DNA from: Singulisphaera acidiphila DSM 18658
GTDB taxonomy: Bacteria > Planctomycetota > Planctomycetia > Isosphaerales > Isosphaeraceae
Direction: 5' to 3'
NCBI RefSeq assembly: GCF_000242455.2
Contig: NC_019892.1
Span: 2,604,001-2,668,000 of the forward strand
DNA: 64,000 nucleotides
The stretch's first letter is position 1. Each line of letters opens with the position of its first letter. The position numbers and the translations under genes are program-made. The notes under the pieces are model-generated. The model was not told where the DNA came from and did not search any database. It saw nothing but the letters and a program-made list of their open reading frames with translations. Below, in pieces: positions 1 to 7,433 of this stretch.

Positions 1-2
1 CG

Positions 3-1361
3 TCGTTCCGGTGGTGGCTTTCACTGCCGGTCCTGCTTGTGCTTGGCGCGGTTGTCGCCTGGTCGCAGATGCCAGGTCACGGAAAGGAGACGGGAGGGGA
101 TTCGGAGCACGGGAGCACGGCGTCGGCGTCGAAACCGGGGGGCGAAAATCCCGAGGTCGAAGTCATTCACCCGAGGAAAGGGGGGATCGAGCGGATGACG
201 GTCCAGCCCGGCTCGGTCCACTCGTTCGAGCGGGTTGACCTCTATTCTATGGTCTCGGGCTACTTGAAGTCGCAGTCGGTCGACATCGGTTCGCGGATCA
301 AGAAGGGTGACGTGCTGGCCGAGATTGACGTTCCTCGCGAGAAGAACGCCGTAGAGTTTGCCGCGGCGATGCTGGAGCAGGCCAAGGCCAAGGCGCTCCA
401 GGCGGAGGCCAAAGTCGATGCCATGAACGCCGAGCGTGAGTCGGCCGTGGCCACCGTGGCCCAGACCGAGTCCGATATCGATCGGCTGGTCTCGAGCCTG
501 CGACTCGCGGAGAGTCAGTACGAGCGAATCCGGAGCCTCTTCGAGCGAAGCGCTGTCCCGAAGAGCGTGGTCGACGAAAACCTGAATGGGGTGGCTGCCG
601 CCAAAGCGGCTGAAAAGACCGCCCGTCTCACCGTGCAGACCGCCAAGGCCAAGCTCGCCGGCGCTGGGGCGAGGGTCGTCCAGGCGAAGGCGGATGTGGC
701 CGAGGCGCAAGCCGCGGTGCGCGTGGCCGAGACCCAGTTGGACAAGGCGCGAGTGGACCTGAGCTACGCGCAGATTCTCGCACCCTTCGACGGTGTGGTC
801 ACGCATCGAAATTTCCATCCCAGCGCGTTCGTTCGCGCGGCTTCAGGGGGCGGTGAGTTGCCCCTGCTCACCGTCGTGCGGACGGACCTGATGCGCGTGG
901 TCGTTCGGATCCCCGATCGCGACGTCGTACTCACCGATGCCGGAGACCCGGCCGTCGTGACGATCGATGGGCTTCAGGGACGAGAGTTCCGGGGCAAGGT
1001 GTCGCGGATCTCCGAGGCCGAGGACCATCAGACGCGGACGATGCGCGTGGAGATCGACCTGGAGAACCCCGACCGACTACTCCGTGAAGGTATGTACGGT
1101 CGAGCAAGCATTGGCTTGGAATCGCTCTCGGAGCGGTTGACCTTGCCTACGGCCTGCGTTCTGGAACGCTCAGGTAAGCGGGACGGTGTGGTTCAAGTCG
1201 TCCGCGAGGGGAAGGTTCAACGGATCAAGGTGGAGTTGGGGGCCGATAACGGGACGCTTGTCGAAATCGACTCAGGGCTCAACCCGGACGAGGATGTGGT
1301 CCTTCGCTCGAACGCCGTTCTCGAGCCAGGAATGACGGTTAGCCCCAAGGTATCCGGTTGA
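3..1361 (+). CDS. RND efflux periplasmic adaptor (membrane fusion protein), 5' end outside window
   Basis: This is an HlyD/AcrA-type adaptor that would link the inner-membrane RND pump downstream to an outer-membrane channel. The frame is open from base 3 and encodes a hydrophobic segment (WWLSLPVLLVLGAVVAW) that looks like the N-terminal membrane anchor, so the GTG at 39 is probably internal and the true start lies left of the window. In order there is a lipoyl half-motif (GYLKSQSVDIGSRIKKGDVL), a long Ala/Glu/Lys-rich coiled-coil hairpin, the second lipoyl half (LAPFDGVVTHR), a beta-barrel and a membrane-proximal domain. The RND permease gene follows after 59 bp on the same strand, so the two are probably one operon. 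No outer-membrane factor is visible and it may lie upstream. The substrate cannot be predicted. Confidence 0.93.
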   Translation, partial: SFRWWLSLPVLLVLGAVVAWSQMPGHGKETGGDSEHGSTASASKPGGENPEVEVIHPRKGGIERMTVQPGSVHSFERVDLYSMVSGYLKSQSVDIGSRIKKGDVLAEIDVPREKNAVEFAAAMLEQAKAKALQAEAKVDAMNAERESAVATVAQTESDIDRLVSSLRLAESQYERIRSLFERSAVPKSVVDENLNGVAAAKAAEKTARLTVQTAKAKLAGAGARVVQAKADVAEAQAAVRVAETQLDKARVDLSYAQILAPFDGVVTHRNFHPSAFVRAASGGGELPLLTVVRTDLMRVVVRIPDRDVVLTDAGDPAVVTIDGLQGREFRGKVSRISEAEDHQTRTMRVEIDLENPDRLLREGMYGRASIGLESLSERLTLPTACVLERSGKRDGVVQVVREGKVQRIKVELGADNGTLVEIDSGLNPDEDVVLRSNAVLEPGMTVSPKVSG

Positions 1362-1420
1362 GCCCGATGGATCGAACGCTCGCGGACGTCGTGGATCGCC
1401 CCTTCGGAGACGTTTGACCC

Positions 1421-4400
1421 ATGAATGGTTTGATTCGATCGTCCCTCAAAAATCCGATCGCCGTGACTGTGTTGTCGCTGGCGATCGTCGTGCTGGGAAC
1501 GCTGTCCGTCTACTCGATTCCGATCGACATCTTACCGGTCTTTCGTAGCCCGGCGGTGCAGACGCTGGTCTTTTACGGCGGGATGCCTGCGGCCAGCATC
1601 GAGAAGAACATCACCGCCCGACTCGAGCGTGGTGTGGTCCAGGCGACCGGGGGCCGGCGGCTCGAGTCGCGCTCGATCGTCGGCGTGAGTATCGTTCGCG
1701 ACTACTTTCGCAGTAATGTGAATCCGAGCGGAGCATTGACCGAGACGAACTCCCTGGCCGGTTGGGAATTTCCGACCATGCCCCCCGGGACGCTTCCGCC
1801 GGTCGTGCTCCCGTACGACCCGACGGGGACCACTCCGGTCTGCTTGCTTGCTCTGGACAGTCCGAACCAGGGGGAAGCGGCTCTCTTCGACACGGGCCGC
1901 TACGAGGTCCGTCCCCAGATCATGTCGCAGCCGGGAGCCAATGCCCCCTTGGTTTATGGCGGCAAGGTCCGCGCAATCATGCTCTACCTCGACCGGGTCA
2001 AGCTTCAGGCCCGCCATCTGTCGCCCCTGGACGTGCTGAAGTCGGTCGACGAATACAACGTTTTCCTTCCGACCGGCAGCGTCAAGTTCGGCACCACCGA
2101 CTACGCTATCGACTCGAACTCGATGTTTGACCTGGTAGGGAACATGGGCCAGATTCCCCTCCGTAACGAGCATGGGAATGCCGCCTACCTGGCCGACGTG
2201 GCGACCCCCAAGGACGCCAACTTTATTCAGACCAACATTGTGCGGGTCAACGGTAAGCGTCAGGTCTACGTCCCGGTCTTTCGTCAGGCTGGGGCCAGCA
2301 CCCTGCAAGTGGTGGACACGCTCCGATCGTCGCTCGAAACGATGAAGGCACGGTTGACCCGTAGCGGGATCGACTTGAAGCTTGTGATGGATCAGTCGGT
2401 GTATGTTCGCCAGTCGATTGAGAGCTTGGCCGAGGAAGGAGTGCTCGGCGCAGTGCTCTGTTCGCTCGTGATCCTCCTCTTCCTCGGCGATTGGCGGATG
2501 ACGATCATCGCCTTCCTGACGATTCCGATTGCGGTCCTGGCCGCGATGATCGGCCTGAATGCGACGGGCAACACGGTGAACGTGATGACCTTGGCCGGGC
2601 TCGCCCTTTCGATCGGTCCCCTCGTGGACAGCGCGATCATCTGTTTAGAAAACACGCACCGCCATCTCGGCCTGGGGGCAACGCCCGAGGAGGCCGCCTA
2701 CCTGGGGGCCAGCGAGGTGGCGATGCCCGCCCTGGTCGCCTGTATCTGCACGCTCTTGGTGCTGGCCCCGCTGGCGCTTATGCCCGGCTTGGGCGAGTTC
2801 CTCTATCGGCCGATGGCGGCGTCGGTGGCGTTCGCGATGATTTCCGCGTACCTGCTCTCGCAGACCCTCGTCCCTTCCCGATCGGCCCGCTGGCTTCGCG
2901 CTCACGCCAGCCACGGTCATGTCGACCAGGCCGGGCACGCGGAGTCCCCTGGGACCGGGAGTCGCAAGGCAGTGCTGACTCGCATGTTCTCGAGCGCTCT
3001 GGCCCGTTGGGAAGGGGTGATCGAGACCGGGATTCGCTGGTACGTCCGCCAACTCGAGCGGGTGATGAAGTATCGGCTTGTGACCGTCCTTGGCTCGTTG
3101 GTGACCCTGGTCGCCGTCCTCGCGCTCCTGGGAACTCAACTCCGCCGCGAGTTCTTTCCCGAAGTCGACGCCGGGGCCTTCGAGATCTACGCCCGGGCGG
3201 CGAGCGGTACCCGCATTGAGGAGACGGAAAAGAAGATCGCGCGGGTCGAAAAATTCGTCCGCGATCAGATCGGGAAAGATGTGCAGATCATTATTTCCGA
3301 GCTTGGCGTGGTTGCTGACCTGTCGGCCGCTTACACTCCCAACGCCGGACCGATGGACGGGGTCATCAAGGTCCAGCTCGTCGAGCATCGCCACCACTCT
3401 GCGCAAGAGTATGTCCGGATGCTCCGCGCGGGCTTCGCGAACGATCGGTCGTTCTCCGACCTGGAATTTGCGTTCGATGCCGGCGGGATGATTCGCTCCG
3501 CCATGAACGAAGGCAAGTCGTCGCCGATCAACATCCGGATCTCCGGCAAGGATATGGCCCAGGCGCGGAAGGTCGCGGAGTTGGTCAAGCGTAAGGTGAC
3601 GCAGGTCAACGGCGTCGTCGACGCGCGAATTATCCAGCGGTTGGACTATCCCCAGTACATCATCGACGTCGACCGCTCCAAGGCTGCCGATCTCGGGCTC
3701 AACCAGGCCGAGGTCATGAAGAATGTCGTCGCCGCGATGAACTCGAGCATTCAGTTCCACAAGAAGAACTTCTGGATCGACCCGGTCAGCCGGAATCAGT
3801 ACTTCGTCGGTGTGCAGTATTTTGAGGAGGACATCGACTCAGTCGAGACCCTGCTGGACATTCCGATCACGAGTCCGAAGCAGTCCCAGCCAATCCCGCT
3901 CCGAAATTTCGCCACCTTGCGTCGGGGTTCGGTTCCGACCGAGATCACGCACACGAACCTCCAGTCAACCATCGACCTGACGATGAGTGTCGATGGACGG
4001 GACCTCGGGCACGTGGCCGACGACGTCACCAAAGTGGTGAACGAGTTCGGTGAGTCGAACGGGACCGCCTCGTGGATTCCCTACGACCCGTCGGACCAAG
4101 CGCCGGCGAGAACCCCGCTCAAGGGGGCCTCGATGGAGTTGAGCGGCGAGTATTCGCGAATGCAGGAGACTTTCAGCAGCCTCGGGATCGGCCTGATCTT
4201 GGCGACCATGCTGATCTACTTCCTCATGGCCGGGCTCTTCAAGTCGTACCTCACACCGCTCGTGATTCTGTTCGCCGTGCCGCTCGGCCTGATCGGTGTG
4301 GTCATTATGCTTTTCGTCACCGGCTCGGCGATCAACGTCCAATCATTGCTCGGCGTGATTTTCATGGTCGGCATCGTCGTCTCGAACACCGTGCTTCTGG

Positions 4401-4726
4401 TCGACTTCGCCCAGAACCTGCGGGTTCAGGAGGGGCTGACGCCTGACGCCGCGATCCGCAAGGCCGCCTCGATCCGCGTTCGACCGGTCGTGATGACGGC
4501 TCTTGCCTCGTTCTTCGCTCTGATCCCGATGGCCCTGGCACTCGGTCGCGGCAGTGAGGCGAACGGGCCGCTCGGTCGTTCGGTCATTGGTGGTATCGTT
4601 GCCGGTATGCTCACCACCTTGTTCGTCGTCCCCTCGCTCTATTCTCTGGTCGTCCGGGATAGCCTGGAGCAAAACGAACAGCGCGAGATAAGCTCTGAGG
4701 ATGAGCCGATCCAGGAGGACGTTTGA
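1421..4726 (+). CDS. RND family efflux permease (AcrB/CusA superfamily)
   Basis: This 1101-residue inner-membrane pump is about the usual length for RND permeases and should use the proton gradient to export substrates with the adaptor encoded upstream. It has the N-terminal TM1 (ITVLSLAIVVLGTLSVYS-like, Pro-rich exit IDILPVF), two periplasmic porter loops and two helix bundles. The TM4 proton-relay region reads LVDSAIICLEN, so only the first of the two aspartates found in AcrB is present. TM10 reads MVGIVVSNTVLLVDF, with Ser where AcrB has the relay Lys; both variants occur in non-AcrB branches of the superfamily. A central soluble insert is rich in Gly/His. ATG at 1421 gives a natural N-terminus. 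Whether the export is of drugs, metals or lipids is not decided by the sequence. Confidence 0.95.
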   Translation: MNGLIRSSLKNPIAVTVLSLAIVVLGTLSVYSIPIDILPVFRSPAVQTLVFYGGMPAASIEKNITARLERGVVQATGGRRLESRSIVGVSIVRDYFRSNVNPSGALTETNSLAGWEFPTMPPGTLPPVVLPYDPTGTTPVCLLALDSPNQGEAALFDTGRYEVRPQIMSQPGANAPLVYGGKVRAIMLYLDRVKLQARHLSPLDVLKSVDEYNVFLPTGSVKFGTTDYAIDSNSMFDLVGNMGQIPLRNEHGNAAYLADVATPKDANFIQTNIVRVNGKRQVYVPVFRQAGASTLQVVDTLRSSLETMKARLTRSGIDLKLVMDQSVYVRQSIESLAEEGVLGAVLCSLVILLFLGDWRMTIIAFLTIPIAVLAAMIGLNATGNTVNVMTLAGLALSIGPLVDSAIICLENTHRHLGLGATPEEAAYLGASEVAMPALVACICTLLVLAPLALMPGLGEFLYRPMAASVAFAMISAYLLSQTLVPSRSARWLRAHASHGHVDQAGHAESPGTGSRKAVLTRMFSSALARWEGVIETGIRWYVRQLERVMKYRLVTVLGSLVTLVAVLALLGTQLRREFFPEVDAGAFEIYARAASGTRIEETEKKIARVEKFVRDQIGKDVQIIISELGVVADLSAAYTPNAGPMDGVIKVQLVEHRHHSAQEYVRMLRAGFANDRSFSDLEFAFDAGGMIRSAMNEGKSSPINIRISGKDMAQARKVAELVKRKVTQVNGVVDARIIQRLDYPQYIIDVDRSKAADLGLNQAEVMKNVVAAMNSSIQFHKKNFWIDPVSRNQYFVGVQYFEEDIDSVETLLDIPITSPKQSQPIPLRNFATLRRGSVPTEITHTNLQSTIDLTMSVDGRDLGHVADDVTKVVNEFGESNGTASWIPYDPSDQAPARTPLKGASMELSGEYSRMQETFSSLGIGLILATMLIYFLMAGLFKSYLTPLVILFAVPLGLIGVVIMLFVTGSAINVQSLLGVIFMVGIVVSNTVLLVDFAQNLRVQEGLTPDAAIRKAASIRVRPVVMTALASFFALIPMALALGRGSEANGPLGRSVIGGIVAGMLTTLFVVPSLYSLVVRDSLEQNEQREISSEDEPIQEDV

Positions 4727-4818
4727 GACGGGTTGTGGCCGAACCTCCACAGCGGTGTTTATACTCGTCCCTCAGGACGTTGATGACTGGGTGATTATCG
4801 AGTTCGAGGAGTTTGCGG

Positions 4819-6168
4819 ATGTCCAAGGTTCTGACGCTTGTTTTCGGGGTAATCGTCAGTTTGAGCTCGGTGGCGTCCGCCGCCGAGCAGAACGTTGTGG
4901 TCATTACGATCGACGGCCTTCCCTCGTCCTACTTCAGTGATCCCCACGCCTCGCTGCCTGTCATTCGAGGGCTGGCGAAGTCAGGGGTTGCGGCCGTTGA
5001 GGGGATGCATGTTTCCAACCCTTCGGTCACCTGGCCGAACCACACGACGCTGATGACAGGCGTCCACCCGGAAAAGCACGGCGTGCTTTTCAACGGCGGT
5101 CTCGAGCGTCTGAGTGATACCAAAACCGTTCGAGTGAACCCAAAGAAGACACAGCAGGAATTGGTCAAGGTCCCGCTTCTCTTTGATGTCATCAAAGAGG
5201 CCGGCCTGACCAGCGCAGCGATCAACTGGCCTTGCACGCGAGGATCGACGTCGATCGACGACAATTTCCCCGACGTGCCGGACAACGTCCTCCACTCGAG
5301 CCCTCGCCTCGTCGAGGAACTGACTCAGTCGGGTGTGCTTCGACATTTCGAGGACGGCGGATCGATCGTTCGCGACGAGGTCTGGACCGACGCCGCCTGC
5401 CATGTCATTCGGCAGCGGAAGCCGAGACTCCTGGCGCTTCACCTGCTCAACCTGGATACGACCCACCACCGTTTCGGCCCGAACTCCGACCCTGGTTATA
5501 CGGCCGCCGCTCTGTGTGACGCGATGGTGGGACGGATTGTCAAGGCGATCGATGATGCGGGCCTCCGCGATCGAACGACCATCTTCCTCGTGGCAGACCA
5601 CGGCTTCGCGGCGATCGAGAAGACGCTCAAGCCGAACGCGGTGCTGCGACGCGAGGGTCTGATCACGGTGGAGAAAGGGACGATCACCTCTGCGCGGGCA
5701 GTGGTCGTTCCTGAAGGGGGAACCGGCCTGGTCTATCTCACAAACCCGGAGACCGCAACGCAGGACGCCGAAGCCGTGCGACGTCTCTTTCAAGGTGCGG
5801 AAGGGATTGTGACCGTTCTCGGGCCTGATGACTTCGCCCGTTACCGGATGCCGACACCAGCCACTCATAAAGATATGGCGGACCTGATTCTCGTGGCCAA
5901 GGACGGTTACACCGTCAGTGGCGTGGCGACCGGCGACGAGTTCGTCTCGTCGAAGAAGGCGGGGCCCACAGGATCTCACGGATTCGTGTCGACCGAACCG
6001 AAAATGAATGCGATTTTCGTCGCCTCGGGGCCGAGCATCAAGACCGGGGTGAAGCTCGAGAGCCTCGACAATAGTGATGTTGCGCCGACGGTGGCTCGAA
6101 TTCTGGGCGTTCCCTTGAAGCAAGCCACCGGCCGGATCCTCTCCGAGATTCTTGCGGAAGGGAACTGA
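4819..6168 (+). CDS. Secreted alkaline-phosphatase-superfamily phosphodiesterase/pyrophosphatase
   Basis: This is a type I phosphodiesterase/nucleotide pyrophosphatase-like hydrolase of 449 residues. The start is ATG 4819, chosen over a TTG six bases upstream because GAGGAG (4806-4811) sits seven bases before it and the product then begins with a classical signal peptide ending ASAAEQ. Metal and nucleophile motifs are in family order: TIDGLPSSYF (first Asp), SVTWPNHTTLMTG (catalytic Thr before WPNH), DTTHHRFGP, ADHGF and a C-terminal HGF. It should act in the periplasm or outside the cell on a phosphodiester or pyrophosphate. It follows the pump by 92 bp and could be co-transcribed, but no functional link is evident. 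It ends before a strong hairpin at 6188-6232. Confidence 0.92.
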   Translation: MSKVLTLVFGVIVSLSSVASAAEQNVVVITIDGLPSSYFSDPHASLPVIRGLAKSGVAAVEGMHVSNPSVTWPNHTTLMTGVHPEKHGVLFNGGLERLSDTKTVRVNPKKTQQELVKVPLLFDVIKEAGLTSAAINWPCTRGSTSIDDNFPDVPDNVLHSSPRLVEELTQSGVLRHFEDGGSIVRDEVWTDAACHVIRQRKPRLLALHLLNLDTTHHRFGPNSDPGYTAAALCDAMVGRIVKAIDDAGLRDRTTIFLVADHGFAAIEKTLKPNAVLRREGLITVEKGTITSARAVVVPEGGTGLVYLTNPETATQDAEAVRRLFQGAEGIVTVLGPDDFARYRMPTPATHKDMADLILVAKDGYTVSGVATGDEFVSSKKAGPTGSHGFVSTEPKMNAIFVASGPSIKTGVKLESLDNSDVAPTVARILGVPLKQATGRILSEILAEGN

Positions 6169-6187
6169 GCATCCGCGTGAGAAGCAA

Positions 6188-6232
6188 TGAGGCGATTCCC
6201 TGGTGGGCATGTTCCACCAGGGAATCGCCTCA
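6188..6232. terminator. Bidirectional hairpin terminator between convergent genes
   Basis: A perfect 19-bp inverted repeat (6188-6206 and 6214-6232) surrounds a 7-base loop. It lies between the stop of the phosphodiesterase gene (+, 6168) and the stop of the LRR gene (-, 6300). There is no clean T-tract, so it may act as a bidirectional, partly factor-dependent terminator or mRNA-stabilising hairpin. Confidence 0.8.
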
Positions 6233-6299
6233 GACGCAACCGGGTAAAGAACCATCGAAAGTTGTGAGAGCAGCGCACACTTCGCGAATGAGCCGTCGT

Positions 6300-7133
6300 T
6301 TATTTCAGTTCGATCCGGACCCCGGCGGTCTTGCACTCTTCGAGCTCTTTGGAACGCGCCTCGTCGGAGAGCGGGTTACCGGTCAGATAGAGGCGAAGGA
6401 ACGGCGCGAACCGCTTCGGGCCGGCGGCATCCTCTTTGACCATCTTCACGAGCGGAGCGAGGCCGCTGAGCTTGTTCCGTTCAAGGAGCAAGATCTTGAG
6501 ATCGGTCTGAGTGGAGAGCGCATTCAGGTCTTCAATCTGGTTGTCCTGAAGCTCGAGCAGGGAGAGCTTGGTCACCTTGGCGAGCGGTGACAGGTCGGTT
6601 ACCTGGTTTTTCCCGAGGCAGAGCGAAGCGAGTTTGGTCAAGTTCGCAAGCGGAGCGAGGTCCTTGATCTGGTTGTTGTTGAGATAGAGCGCGGATAGGC
6701 TGGTCAGTCCCGCGAGTGGCTGGAGTTCCTGAATCTTGTTGCCCGAAAGCTCCAGGTACTGGAGACCTTTCGACTCACTCAACGGGGAAATGTCCTCGAT
6801 CTTATTGTCCGCGAGGTCGAGGGACTGGAGATTCGGCAACCCCTTGAGAGGTTTGAGGTCGCTGATCTCGTTCTTCGAGAGTCGGAGCAGGGCGAGATTC
6901 TTACATTTTTCGAGACCGGTCAGATTGCTGATCCCTTTGCCGGGCGCTTCCAGCACGTAGACGTTTTGCAGCTTTGCCTCGGTCAGCTCTGCTTTGGGTT
7001 CGTGCTTGAGCACGGCCTGGATCGCGGCTTCGAGGTTCTTATCAGGAATGAGCGGGTCTGCGCCGAACGTGGGCTGGGCCAGGAACCCGGAGAAGAGAGC
7101 GAGCAGGCACGTCTCGGCATAGCGTCGTTTCAT
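6300..7133 (-). CDS. Secreted leucine-rich-repeat protein (internalin-like 22-residue repeats)
   Basis: The 277-residue product has a signal peptide (MKRRYAETCLLALFSGFLAQ, cleavage after FGA) and about seven tandem 22-residue repeats of the form L-x-x-L-x-L-x-x-N-x-I-x-D-L-x-P-L, the internalin/SDS22-type spacing. Such repeats form a curved solenoid for protein or polysaccharide binding. There is no enzymatic domain, membrane anchor or sorting signal, so it is probably periplasmic or released. The ATG at 7133 is preceded by AGGAG at good spacing. It is monocistronic and converges on the phosphodiesterase gene. The ligand is unknown. Confidence 0.88.
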   Translation of the reverse strand: MKRRYAETCLLALFSGFLAQPTFGADPLIPDKNLEAAIQAVLKHEPKAELTEAKLQNVYVLEAPGKGISNLTGLEKCKNLALLRLSKNEISDLKPLKGLPNLQSLDLADNKIEDISPLSESKGLQYLELSGNKIQELQPLAGLTSLSALYLNNNQIKDLAPLANLTKLASLCLGKNQVTDLSPLAKVTKLSLLELQDNQIEDLNALSTQTDLKILLLERNKLSGLAPLVKMVKEDAAGPKRFAPFLRLYLTGNPLSDEARSKELEECKTAGVRIELK

Positions 7134-7433
7134 GAGAGGCTCCTGGATGGAGAGTCGCCCGCAACGGTGCGACTCGAAGCAAGGGGAGCGCTTCCGCCCG
7201 AAGGCCGGGAGGTACGTTCGAGGCGTCGCGACGAAGGAGTTCAGCCGCGTCTAGCCACGAAGCGGCGGTGGGGGATCGCTCTCAAATAAGCCTGGGTCCG
7301 CATTATGATCGCAGGGCAAGCCCGGTGCAAGCGGCTCGGTCGTAAGCGTCAGGCCCGCTCGACGGTCATCTTTTCTGGGGGGCGGCAGGAGAACGACGCA
7401 TCCCGAAGGCCGGGAACTTCGTGGTGACGTTGC
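7134..7433. other. Intergenic region upstream of the LRR gene
   Basis: This 300-bp stretch holds the LRR gene's ribosome binding site (AGGAG, read on the minus strand) and presumably its promoter, plus the 3' side of the ternary-system operon ending at 7434. No convincing ORF, repeat or terminator was seen. Confidence 0.5.

Noticed and set aside
21..818. Long minus-strand ORF over the RND adaptor gene
   Set aside because: GC-rich shadow frame of the adaptor; no start signal or recognisable motif, and the plus-strand frame carries the lipoyl and coiled-coil features.
4981..6336. 451-codon minus-strand ORF over the phosphodiesterase
   Set aside because: It mirrors the phosphodiesterase, crosses the terminator hairpin and has no protein-like motif.
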